A stretch of 64,000 bases of DNA, taken from NCBI GenBank assembly GCA_003116975.1, contig BGKB01000123.1, forward strand, positions 124,001 to 188,000. The letters run 5' to 3'. This document shows positions 35,848-44,706 of this stretch, in pieces (position 1 is the first letter of the stretch; each line of letters begins with the position of its first letter). The notes beneath the pieces were generated by a model. The model was not told where the DNA came from. It did no database searches and worked only from the letters and a program-made list of their open reading frames with translations. Both the position numbers and the translations under genes were made by a program. Source of the DNA: Aurantiochytrium sp. KH105. Taxonomy: Eukaryota > Sar > Bigyra > Thraustochytrida > Thraustochytriidae.

Positions 35848-38292
35848 ATGTCGGCAGCGCTGGAGAATGACTTTGCAGAGGGCGTGGCAACGTTCTACGA
35901 GGAACTCGTGGGAGGCAAGGTGGTGGACGCCTTTGGCAGCGTGCTCAAGTTAGCCAATGTGGAAGCCAGGATCGCGGACGAGAAGAGCGCAGAGGACGCA
36001 GCCGCAAATGCGCACGGGGAGATGCTGCTGAATTGCGAGGTCAAGCTGGGCCAAGCCATCGTGCAACAGATCGAGGAGCTCGTGCGCAGCCGCAACGCAG
36101 CAGCCGAAGAGCAAAAGAGACGAAACGAAGAGGCGCGAGAGGCCAAGGCCAAGGCCCACCGAGAGCGCCAGATGCGTCGCAAATCAGAAGGCTTTCGTAC
36201 TTCCAATGACATGCGCGCCCAGCTTTTGGAACAGAGTCGTCGACACAAGCTCAAAGAGCAGCGCAAGGCCGAGGCCTCGCAGGCACAACAGGACGAGGCC
36301 CTGCGAAAACAAATGCAGCGCGAGGAAGAAGACCTCCCTCGCCTTCAGCGCGCCGCCGAGCTCTGTAGACTTGCAGAATCCTTGCGCGTTGTCACGAACA
36401 AGGACGGCCGTACGGACGGAAACGCTGCCGCGGAAACCTGTCTCGAGCAGTACTCCCAGTTGGTGTGTGCTGGCCTCAATGAACGTTACGAGCTCATTCT
36501 GGACGAGCTCAAGACACATCGCAGCCTGGCCCACCAATCGACGAGCTTCGGGGCCCAGGTGGAGACATCCGAGGACGATCCATACTTGCAAGCGCTCTCG
36601 TACATTCTCTTGTACGCAGACAGTCTGATTGAAAAGCTCATGTTGGGCGAGTACGCCGTGGCCTCGACAGAGACTGCCACGGAGCTCGCAACAGCACCCA
36701 TCGTCAAACAAGTCGAAGCGCGCACAAGCGAGACGGTCGTCTTTGTGCTCAACGCCTTTCACAAGGACCGTCGCATCGACCAGTGGGTACGCGCGGTGCA
36801 GACGGAACGCCAAAGTCTCGGCGATGCTCAAGTCGCTGAGCTTGACAACTTATTGAACGATATGATGGAAGTGCAGCAATACTGTGGTCACTTTACTCGT
36901 GCGCTCCTGGGCCTCGGCGTCCTGGACCCGGCAAAACTCGCGGCAGGGGGCATTGCTGAAAAGCAAGTTGATCTTGCGTCCGCGTACATTCAACTGGAGG
37001 AGGCCTGGCTTTCGCTGAGCTTGAGCAAGGCGCGGGCCATTGCGGATCTTTCTGGGGAGGGCCAGGAATGCGTCAATTCACTCGTCAAAGATACCTTTTA
37101 CATTGTTAGCAAAGGCTTCGCACGCGCTGTTCATACGGAAAACAGCCAGTCGTGCTCCGCCATGGTCAATCACATTTACCGTCTGCTCGAGGATGACTAT
37201 TCAAAGGCCATCAAGGCCATTCTACGCGGTGCAGAGGCACACGCCGGGGGTCGTGCCGATGCCGGGTCGGGGAGTGGCGCATCAGGACACCGCGGTGGCG
37301 CACGCAGCGAGCGATCTGATGGCCGTCGCAACGAGGACCACTATGATGCAGCCGGAAGCGAGGTAGATCTTTTCGCTGCTGCGCTCGAAGGCGATATTCA
37401 GGGCACGAGTCGGCTCGACTCGGCACTGCTCATTGCCATCAATACAATCGAGCTGAGCAGTATCTTCATGAACGATCTCGTGGGCCAAATCGAGGCCGAA
37501 ATCGAGGCACGCTTTCCTGATCAGCTCGCGCTCGTGGACATGGCGCTCCATGATTTGCGTGCTACCGCCGAAGAGCACAAGACGCTTCGCACGCAAGCGC
37601 TCGATGAAGTCGTGGCCACGTGCTTTCGTCCAATGTTTCTCTCGGCCGCCGATGCGGGGGTGACGAAGATGACCTACGAGGTCAACAATGCCATTTACGA
37701 AACCTACGAGCGCGAGGATCCCTTTGTTTCTAAATTTATCGATGCCCAAATCGAGCAGTCGCGCATCTTTCGCAAGTGTCGAGCACACCTTTCCAAGCAA
37801 AACTTTGGCACGCTTCTGGGGCTCGTTGCGCGCGAGGTAGCATATGCCTGGGAGACAGCGCTCCTCAAGCACCAAAGCTTTAACGACCTCGGCGCTTTAC
37901 GCCTCGCGGATGAGATTCGTGCCATGATGGCAATGCTGTCCAGCTTGTATCTGACCCGCGAGGAGCGAGAGCAGGCCGAGGTCCGCCCAGACTTGCTCGA
38001 ACATCTTGCAGAGGACCAAGAGTCAATCCAGATGGATATCCGAAAGCACTTTGCGCGCCTTTTGCAAATCTCCTTTCTTCTCAGTCTCGAGCTTACCTCG
38101 CACGTGCAAATGTTGCCCTGTCCCTTTACGCCAGTACTTTCTGATGCAGATGTGCGTCGTGTGCTTGCCAGGCGCGCCCCGCCCGAACCGGGGGTCAGCA
38201 TTGCTCAGCTCGACGTCTCACAGCATGTACCGCAGGACGAGTCGGTCTCGGCAAAGCCAAGGACGCCGCCACGGGCGCCACCGCATGTCTAA
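35848..38292 (+). CDS. COG4: Conserved oligomeric Golgi complex subunit 4
   Basis: COG4 is a lobe-A subunit of the COG tethering complex, which captures retrograde vesicles at the Golgi and interacts with SNAREs and Sly1. The 814-residue protein starts with a long coiled-coil region (about 60-165, rich in Glu/Lys/Arg/Gln). A helical-rod body follows. The C-terminal block is typical of COG4: FNDLGALRLADEIRAMM, then IRKHFARLLQISFLLSLE and a last segment with DADVRRVLARR. A Gly/Ser/Arg-rich insert at about 470-505 is probably a loop. Start at the first ATG after the acidic GAC/GAG tract. No intron is needed. Confidence 0.85.
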   Translation: MSAALENDFAEGVATFYEELVGGKVVDAFGSVLKLANVEARIADEKSAEDAAANAHGEMLLNCEVKLGQAIVQQIEELVRSRNAAAEEQKRRNEEAREAKAKAHRERQMRRKSEGFRTSNDMRAQLLEQSRRHKLKEQRKAEASQAQQDEALRKQMQREEEDLPRLQRAAELCRLAESLRVVTNKDGRTDGNAAAETCLEQYSQLVCAGLNERYELILDELKTHRSLAHQSTSFGAQVETSEDDPYLQALSYILLYADSLIEKLMLGEYAVASTETATELATAPIVKQVEARTSETVVFVLNAFHKDRRIDQWVRAVQTERQSLGDAQVAELDNLLNDMMEVQQYCGHFTRALLGLGVLDPAKLAAGGIAEKQVDLASAYIQLEEAWLSLSLSKARAIADLSGEGQECVNSLVKDTFYIVSKGFARAVHTENSQSCSAMVNHIYRLLEDDYSKAIKAILRGAEAHAGGRADAGSGSGASGHRGGARSERSDGRRNEDHYDAAGSEVDLFAAALEGDIQGTSRLDSALLIAINTIELSSIFMNDLVGQIEAEIEARFPDQLALVDMALHDLRATAEEHKTLRTQALDEVVATCFRPMFLSAADAGVTKMTYEVNNAIYETYEREDPFVSKFIDAQIEQSRIFRKCRAHLSKQNFGTLLGLVAREVAYAWETALLKHQSFNDLGALRLADEIRAMMAMLSSLYLTREEREQAEVRPDLLEHLAEDQESIQMDIRKHFARLLQISFLLSLELTSHVQMLPCPFTPVLSDADVRRVLARRAPPEPGVSIAQLDVSQHVPQDESVSAKPRTPPRAPPHV

Positions 38293-38470
38293 CGTTGGTT
38301 CTAAAAATGCTCGTAGATTGGGCCAAGAAAATTTGGCTTCGCTCTTTCCCTCGGGGGGTTGTGTTCTTCGGAAGGTGTAGGATAACCAACTTTCAAACGA
38401 GACCCCATTTGAAGTTGAAAAAGCGAAGCGGGAAAGCACCTTGAATGACGGAAAGGGACCAAAATGCCAC

Positions 38471-39619
38471 CTACGTGGGGACCTCAGGCCAGGATCCTGA
38501 GCCAGTGCTTTCTACGGTGACCCATTGGGTCTGGCCGTCAAGCAGACGCTCAACAAAACTAGTGAGCAAGGCAAAGTTGTCTGGACTCACAGGTGCACGA
38601 AGTCTTGCCATTTTCTTTTGAGAAGGTCGCAGGACGACAACGGCGCTGACTTCGTCCGCGTCATTTTTCTCTTGCGAAGCGCTCCGGGTTTCCGAGGAGG
38701 AGGAGGTAGGAGAAGAGGCTGACCACGGAGTCTTGGCCTCGACAAAAGCTTCCCACTGCATGAGGCGCGTTTTGCCCATCGTCTGCTGCGAAATGCCACG
38801 GAAATAAACCTTGTCGTTGCGATGTCTAGCATTCAGCGTGGCAATCCATCGACTTACGCGCGTTGCACCCCCGCTCTCCGTGACCAGGGGCTCTCGCGTA
38901 ATCACCACAACGACAAAGGGCTTATTTGGGTACGTGAGGTCTGCGCGTCGAAGATGCCATTGCGACGTCTTGCTCTGGGTCGCGCCGCTTCGGCTCTGGG
39001 CGCCTCTGGAACTATTTCTGCCGTTGCCGCCACCGCCGCCGCCACGATTTGGCTGAGGATCGAACTGCTGTGTAAGAAAAAGATAGGCTGCAACAAAAAC
39101 GAGTACGAGGACCGGCAAGTTCGCAAGAAGATCTTCGAGGAGAAGCATGAGCGGCGGCTGTGAGGCTCTCCACTGCTGCTGCTGGTGGAACTGCTGATGG
39201 TATCGCTGTTGCTGTCTCTGCCAATGTTGCTGAGCACGATGTTGCTGCTGATGAAAATGATGAAATTGCGTATTGCCTCGATAATTGTTGCCTCGTCCAA
39301 AATTCTCGTTTGCCTCGGCTTCGCGTCTCTGCCGAGGGTCCATGAGGACCTCGTGCGCTTCGCTGATGCGCAGGAATTTGTCGTGAGCCTTTGGGTCTTT
39401 GTTCCTGTCAGGATGGTATTCGCGTGCAAGCTTCTTGTACGCAGAGCGTACCTCATCGGTCGACGCCGTCGGCGAGAGCCCAAGTGTCTTGAAATGCGCG
39501 CTTGCTGGCGTCGACGAAGTCCCTCTACGCCCTCCGAAGGCCTCGGCCTGCGTCGTTGCTGCCAGGATGAAGATAACCAGCGCCACGACGCCGCGTGCCA
39601 GCACGCTCATCCTGAACAT
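38471..39619 (-). CDS. ER-type J-domain protein (Hsp40)
   Basis: Co-chaperone that stimulates an Hsp70 ATPase. A signal sequence or signal anchor (1-27, VVALVIFILAATTQAEA) is followed by a J domain at about 42-105 with the catalytic HPD at 69-71 (REYHPDRNKDP). A Gln/His-rich stretch (about 115-150) leads to a hydrophobic helix (LANLPVLVLVFVAAYLFL, about 165-185), then a Gly-rich linker and a C-terminal domain of about 180 residues with no recognised family. The layout (signal, luminal J domain, TM, cytosolic tail) resembles ER-membrane J-proteins acting with BiP. 382 residues, single exon. Confidence 0.85.
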   Translation of the reverse strand: MFRMSVLARGVVALVIFILAATTQAEAFGGRRGTSSTPASAHFKTLGLSPTASTDEVRSAYKKLAREYHPDRNKDPKAHDKFLRISEAHEVLMDPRQRREAEANENFGRGNNYRGNTQFHHFHQQQHRAQQHWQRQQQRYHQQFHQQQQWRASQPPLMLLLEDLLANLPVLVLVFVAAYLFLTQQFDPQPNRGGGGGGNGRNSSRGAQSRSGATQSKTSQWHLRRADLTYPNKPFVVVVITREPLVTESGGATRVSRWIATLNARHRNDKVYFRGISQQTMGKTRLMQWEAFVEAKTPWSASSPTSSSSETRSASQEKNDADEVSAVVVLRPSQKKMARLRAPVSPDNFALLTSFVERLLDGQTQWVTVESTGSGSWPEVPT

Positions 39620-40307
39620 TGTGAGACGAAACGCCGCGCTTGGCGGCTTTCGCTCGGCCGCACGCAGAGTGGGAAGATCGCTTTGCGTCGCGCCGCCGTC
39701 CGCTCTTCGTCACCTTCTTCTGCACTCTCCCTCCCCCTTCTCTTCCCGCGTCGTCGTGCGCCCGACGACGAGGCGCGAGCAAGGATGGGGTTTTGTGTGC
39801 GTGCTCATGTCATGACGTCGCGAACAAAATTCCTGCCTGTAGTATCACAGACATCATCATCATTACGACTAAAAAGGTATTGCTTGCTCCGAAGATGGAG
39901 ACCCTCTTTGCTTTGCGACACAAGCTACAATGGCGCTTGGTTGCGTTATTGCCTTGCCTTGCCTTGCCTTGCCTTGCCTTGCCTTGCCTTGCCTTGCAGA
40001 ATGAGAAAAGGCGTTCAAGCAGGCAAGTAAAACGGAGTTCCCATTTCTTCTGGTTGGTGCAAGAGAAAAACAATGGCCTGCCAACAGGTCTAGCTAGCGG
40101 TCTAGCCTTTTACATGGATGTTCATGCATGGATTGATTGATTGTAAGATTTCGGGATCGATTGAAAAGAGAGACTTTTGTATTGTCAAGCTTTTTTGCGT
40201 ACGTGGCTGGGGAAATGCATGTTTTCGAAGCTAACCTCACTTCAGCATGATCAAGCGGACCTTGCAAAACTTGAAAAGCACGTGCATCCTCATTCTCATC
40301 GAAGGTG
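39620..40307. other. Spacer with a GCCTT pentanucleotide array
   Basis: 5' flank of the J-protein gene. The only structured feature is a GCCTT array of about nine copies at 39951-39998; a GATT tract lies at 40130-40141. No gene supported. Confidence 0.7.
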
Positions 40308-40535
40308 CTAAGGATCGTGTTCTTTTTTCCCGTCAAAGATGAAAACGAGCTCGAGGTCATTTTCCCGAATAGCAAGCATTCCCTGCTTGATTCCCTGAAG
40401 AAACTCATGAAAGTCTGCAAAGAAAGCTCGTCGCTCTCCCAGCCCAACAGTGCCGTTTGTCTCTTCCCCACCAACCAGCTTGAGCCTGTCGCACTTGGGC
40501 TGCGTGCACATTGGGCGCTTCCTCTTGCTTGTCAT
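40308..40535 (-). CDS. Small 75-residue protein of unknown function
   Basis: The ORF begins MTSKRKRPMCTQPKCDRLKL and continues with a helical, unbiased segment (RRAFFADFHEFLQGIKQGML, then ENDLELVFIFDGKKEHDP). Composition is quite unlike the Arg/Pro-rich shadow upstream in the same frame, which suggests real coding from the ATG at 40535. It is divergent from the hydroxylase fusion gene, with 116 bp between the start codons. No family recognised; a further exon downstream cannot be excluded. Confidence 0.45.
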   Translation of the reverse strand: MTSKRKRPMCTQPKCDRLKLVGGEETNGTVGLGERRAFFADFHEFLQGIKQGMLAIRENDLELVFIFDGKKEHDP

Positions 40536-40651
40536 ACGCGAGCGGCTTCCTCCTCGGAGCCACGCAAAGCCGCGGAGCAAAGCAAGCGAGCAAGCAAACT
40601 CCCTTCGACCGTCCCTTCGCCAACTCCGGAGCGCCGAGCCCGCGCGCCGCG

Positions 40652-43069
40652 ATGGGCCGCACGGAGGCAGGCGCCGAGGCGTTCGCGGAGAGGCTGGAGA
40701 CCTACCTCGCCTCGGCGCTGAGCGCGGAGGCGCCCGCGGAGACGCACGCGGATGCCGTCCATGGCGTCCCCGGGGCGCGCGTGGTCCGCAAGGCCCTGCG
40801 CGAGGAGGAGTGCGCGGCGCTGGAGGCGCTCGTGCGCGAGGTGCACGGCAAGTCGGTGGGGAAACACAGGGAGGACGGGCACCAGAGCAGGAGGCAGTCG
40901 CAGCACCACGTCGCCCTCCAGGTCGCGGACGAGGCCGTGGCGCGGCTCGGGAAGCGACTCCGGCCGTGGCTCGACGCGGAGGCCGGGCCCAAGAACCCGC
41001 GGCCCCTGGAGCCGGAGGGCGCCGAGCTGTCGAGCTTCCTGCGCACATATTGCTACCAAGAGGGCGACGCCAGTACGCCGCATTTCGACAAGGCCTTTAC
41101 CGAGCATGTCGGCAAGGGCTCGGCGGACCAGCACCTCGTGCGTTTTTCTGCGTTCTCCGTGGTCATGTATCTGAATGAAGGCTTTGAGGGCGGCGAGACG
41201 ACGTTCTTTTGCCCAGACCCAGCAATCAAGCCCTCTCGGCGCGGCAATACGCCTATTATTGAAGACACTAGCGTGCTGCGCGTGGCTGGTGCCAATGTAC
41301 CTCGCAGGGGTGACATTCTCGTCTTTCCGCATGGCTCCATGCCGGGGAGCTACCCTAATCCTTTGCATGAGGGTTCGGTGCTACGACGTGGGTCCAAGTG
41401 CATTATTCGCACCGATGTGCTGTACCAAGGCGCGCGACAAAAGACAATAAAGAAAAACAAATCGAAAACAAAATCGCAAAACATCCCGTCCGCGCCGCAC
41501 GACATGGGCGAAACGAGTGAGGATGCCTCTGCTGCCGGCAGCGACGCGTCAGACGACCAAGGCGGACGTGAGTCACTGCCAAAGTCCGCAAGGCGACCAC
41601 GATCGAGTTTAGGCACCGAAGCAGAACGCACGAAAATGGCTCGTGTGCAAGAGGATCATGTCTCGGAAGCGCCTTTGGATCTTCGAACGATTGTTGAGAA
41701 GATGCTGGAGGAGCGGCTAGCACATTTGTGTCCTTCACAGCGCCATCTCGCAAAGGGCTCTCTACGCCGTCTGAATGAAGCGAGCAAGCCCGAGTTTGAG
41801 TCAAGATTGCCGTCATCCGTGTACTGGTCGCTCTTCCGGATCCAACGCGCTGTGCGCCCAGAAGCGCAAAAAGTTCTTGTCGTTTCGGCGCTTGGTCTGG
41901 AGCGCGAGCTGTCTCGTGATGAATTGGCGCGCGCGCTCGTGGACGAGTTGCCGAGTGAACACCCTCTTGCTTTCATTAGCGCAAGCGAGGATGGTTCGGG
42001 CAAGCTGACAATGTCGTCCAAGACCTATGTCGCAAGGCAAGGTGCACAAGGTCAGGTCATGTGCGTAAAGTGCGGCGCTTTTGTCCGCGCTGCAACTGGT
42101 GGGCTCGAATGGCATCTCAAGACCGCACATGGCGTCGAAACGCACCAGGTCGCCTTTGAAGCGGTGCAACGTCAATCGGATGCGCTCTTCGCTTTAAGAA
42201 GCGCGCCCGAACTGGCCCCGTTTGCTGCTGCTGCTGCATCTACGTCTGACGTGCAACGTCTTGACCCAGACGATGTAGCGCGTGCAATTCGTGAGCGAGC
42301 GTCCCTGGACGCATCAGTTGCCGCAGGCCGTATTCGTAGTTTGGGACCTGAGCTGGATGCATGTCGAAGTGGCGATCTCGAGGCGCTTCGCAAGGCCGTT
42401 GCTGCTGGTTGGGACGCGCACGCGGCAGTAGATCGCAATGGTGCGAACGGGCTTCTCTGGGCCGCGGGCTTTGGAAACCTCGAAGTGTGCAAGTTTCTCG
42501 TGCATGAATGTAAATTGGACCCCGTAAATGCTTCGCAAAAGGCGCGTCGGGGCTACAGTATGCGCACGGCGCTGCATTGGGCTGCACGTAATGGTCACAT
42601 GGATGTTGTTCGTTGGCTCGTTGAAGACCAGGCAAGTCCTGCTGACGCGGTCACGGGAGACGGTACGACGCCATTGTGTTTTGCAGCCTGGCAGGGCCAC
42701 GTTGAGGTTTGCAAGTATCTCATCGAGAAGGCAGGTGCAAGTCCGGCTACGAGCAACTCTTTCGGTTGCAACTTGGCCATGTGGGTTGCGCAGAGTCCTC
42801 AGCATGAGAGCGCTTTGACCTTGTGCGAGTACTTGCTCGAGCGTGGGGTTGATTTTACGCGCATCAACCACAATGGCCAGGGATGTTTGCACAAGGCGGC
42901 GCAGCGAGGCAATCGGGCCGTCTGTGAGTGGCTTTTGCGGAAGGCTGGTCTTGGGCCGGAGCATTTTGCGCCCAACGAAAACGAAAAGTCGCGTCCATCG
43001 GAACTTGCCAAGTTTGCGGGTCACGATGCCTTGTCATCTTATCTCTCGTTGCAAGAGTCGACAGAATAA
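40652..43069 (+). CDS. Prolyl-4-hydroxylase-like 2OG-Fe(II) oxygenase fused to a C2H2 finger and ankyrin repeats
   Basis: The 805-residue protein opens with a 2-oxoglutarate/Fe(II) dioxygenase domain of the P4Hc type. The metal ligands are H and D in TPHFDKAF (about residues 144-146) and the distal H in PLHEGS (about 239), with the 2OG-binding basic residue in KCIIRTDVLY. The strand VVMYLNEGFEGGETTFF is typical of the fold. A Lys-rich, then acidic linker follows. At about 471-495 there is a C2H2-type finger (CVKCGAFVR, then EWHLKTAH). From about 566 to the end five or so ankyrin repeats are seen (TALHWAARNGHMDVVRWLV, TPLCFAAWQGHVEVCKYLI). The enzyme presumably hydroxylates a protein; the target is unknown. 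Start at the ATG at 40652. Confidence 0.85.
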   Translation: MGRTEAGAEAFAERLETYLASALSAEAPAETHADAVHGVPGARVVRKALREEECAALEALVREVHGKSVGKHREDGHQSRRQSQHHVALQVADEAVARLGKRLRPWLDAEAGPKNPRPLEPEGAELSSFLRTYCYQEGDASTPHFDKAFTEHVGKGSADQHLVRFSAFSVVMYLNEGFEGGETTFFCPDPAIKPSRRGNTPIIEDTSVLRVAGANVPRRGDILVFPHGSMPGSYPNPLHEGSVLRRGSKCIIRTDVLYQGARQKTIKKNKSKTKSQNIPSAPHDMGETSEDASAAGSDASDDQGGRESLPKSARRPRSSLGTEAERTKMARVQEDHVSEAPLDLRTIVEKMLEERLAHLCPSQRHLAKGSLRRLNEASKPEFESRLPSSVYWSLFRIQRAVRPEAQKVLVVSALGLERELSRDELARALVDELPSEHPLAFISASEDGSGKLTMSSKTYVARQGAQGQVMCVKCGAFVRAATGGLEWHLKTAHGVETHQVAFEAVQRQSDALFALRSAPELAPFAAAAASTSDVQRLDPDDVARAIRERASLDASVAAGRIRSLGPELDACRSGDLEALRKAVAAGWDAHAAVDRNGANGLLWAAGFGNLEVCKFLVHECKLDPVNASQKARRGYSMRTALHWAARNGHMDVVRWLVEDQASPADAVTGDGTTPLCFAAWQGHVEVCKYLIEKAGASPATSNSFGCNLAMWVAQSPQHESALTLCEYLLERGVDFTRINHNGQGCLHKAAQRGNRAVCEWLLRKAGLGPEHFAPNENEKSRPSELAKFAGHDALSSYLSLQESTE

Positions 43070-43458
43070 AGGTTTATAACCATGTGACGAGGAAAAAAAT
43101 GTTCCGAATGACCCACATAATTTTCTCTTTCTCCTTCTTTCACAACACAAGAAATGGTTGAATGTGACTCGCTCTGAAGATTTCGTTTCATCTCCGCATA
43201 ATTTTCTTTTCCTTTTTTCTCAGCGCAAGAAACGTTTGAATGTGACTCGCTCTGAAGATTTCATTTCAGCCCAGCAAAAAGCTTTCTTCTACTAGTTATA
43301 CTACAGCAGACAGACAAACGCGTATCGTCTGCTTTACAGTCAAGAGACGTAAAAATCTATGTTCTGTTTTGAATTTTAATTTTGTACAAAGGCAGGCCTC
43401 GGGGCTCAGGATGGAATTTTTATTTTGGTATGTACACATGAACAAAGGCGCCAAGATC
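43070..43458. repeat. Spacer with a ~70-bp imperfect duplication
   Basis: A segment around 43119-43195 (AATTTTCTTTTTCC, AAGAAATGGTTGAATGTGACTCGCTCTGAAGATTTC) recurs at about 43199-43270 with small changes. It lies between convergent 3' ends (hydroxylase fusion, + ; helical protein, -). No gene seen. Confidence 0.7.
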
Positions 43459-44706
43459 TTACAGGGGATAAAGTGTGGCCATAGATTGGTAGAATGCGCG
43501 CAAGTTGGCCTGGTACAACTTTTCACCTTGCTTGGAAGGATGGGTAAAAAGATGGTCCTTGAAGGCTTGCAAAAGCTGGAACTCAACCGTGGCGCTCTTG
43601 ATGAGACTCACATGAACACTGTGGAGACGGGAGTGAAGCAAGTTGAGGCAAGCATACACCTTTTGATGGCTGTCGTGAAGGCGTTGGTACTCGAGCAAAA
43701 GACCTTGAAGCTCCAGTCGAGACTTGTCGCTAAGCCTCGACTCGTCGAGGTGGCCGCGTCGAAAGTGGCTAAAACTCTCCTGAGACTGATGAGACTTGCG
43801 GAGTCTACGGTCCCACGCTAGGCGCATATACTGTAATGCTTTACGATCGCTCTCCAAAGAGTCGATGACCTCAAGGGCCCGGTTAAAGAAGGAGATCTCT
43901 GCGCATGTGCGCACGTAGCGGCGCAAGGTGCTGATGGCGCCTCGCAAGTTACGACTGATGCTACGATGTGCGGCGTACTCTTCGAGCCCGAGGACAGTGG
44001 CAGTCCCACGCTTAATGAAGTCGTTCAAAATGGCAGCCTCATGCACTACACGCTTACGAAGTGTAGGCAGCTCGTCATAGAGCTCGCGGATATGATCGGG
44101 TTCGTTCTGACATGAATGGAAGCGGCGCTGCTTTGCGACGGCCCAGCGCTCGGATCTCGTGGGAAGCGGTAGATTGGCCGTGGTGAGCTGATCTTGCGAT
44201 GTGAAAAAGGCTTCGAGACCTTGCTGGCAAGTCTCTTGCAACCACTGCAGCGTCGCGCCAAGCGGACTCGAGTTCGCGGACATGCCGTTGCGTCGCGCGC
44301 GGGCTCTTCGCTGGGCGCGTGTAGGTGACTTGGACGCAGGCGAAGCCGGGGAAGATCTTGGGGACATGAGCGGCGTTGACGCTGACGAGCCCGAAGACCA
44401 CGAGGACAGCGGGGATGTTGGCGAGAGGTCGCTGCCACTGCCGCTCCCGCTCCTGCTACTTGCACTGCTGTAGTACTGCGTCTCCGAGGGTTTGAGGGCG
44501 TCGACGATCCAGTCTTTGGCGGTCGCGCGAATGTGCGGCGCGACGACGCTGGCGACGATGTCCATGGTCTCAATTCCGATTTGCCGTTGCTCGCACCGCG
44601 TGCAGTGCTCCTTCCTCCCGGGCTCCCTTCCCTCGGCCCTTCGTCTGTAACTTTGCGGGGGTTGGTCGGTCTTCTGCCGCAGGTTCTCCTCGTCGTTCTC
44701 CCCCAA
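43459..44706 (-). CDS. Helical protein, possibly BAR-like
   Basis: The 415-residue frame has a Ser-rich disordered region (about 75-140) followed by about 260 residues that are almost wholly alpha-helical and charged. They include ELYDELPTLRKRVVHEAAIL, a segment around SFFNRALEVIDSLESDRKAL, and a last part RLHDSHQKVYACLNLLHSRL. The length and heptad-like pattern would suit a BAR or other membrane-curvature/coiled-coil domain, but I see no signature that proves it. An alternative start at 44565 (MDIVASVVAPHIRATAKDW) begins with better conserved-looking sequence and may be the true one. Confidence 0.55.
   Translation of the reverse strand: MGENDEENLRQKTDQPPQSYRRRAEGREPGRKEHCTRCEQRQIGIETMDIVASVVAPHIRATAKDWIVDALKPSETQYYSSASSRSGSGSGSDLSPTSPLSSWSSGSSASTPLMSPRSSPASPASKSPTRAQRRARARRNGMSANSSPLGATLQWLQETCQQGLEAFFTSQDQLTTANLPLPTRSERWAVAKQRRFHSCQNEPDHIRELYDELPTLRKRVVHEAAILNDFIKRGTATVLGLEEYAAHRSISRNLRGAISTLRRYVRTCAEISFFNRALEVIDSLESDRKALQYMRLAWDRRLRKSHQSQESFSHFRRGHLDESRLSDKSRLELQGLLLEYQRLHDSHQKVYACLNLLHSRLHSVHVSLIKSATVEFQLLQAFKDHLFTHPSKQGEKLYQANLRAFYQSMATLYPL

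Noticed and set aside
34901..35953. Forward frame with a poly-Asp/Glu stretch between SMG8-like and COG4
   Set aside because: It overlaps both genes out of frame; the acidic run comes from a GAC/GAG repeat in the COG4 leader.
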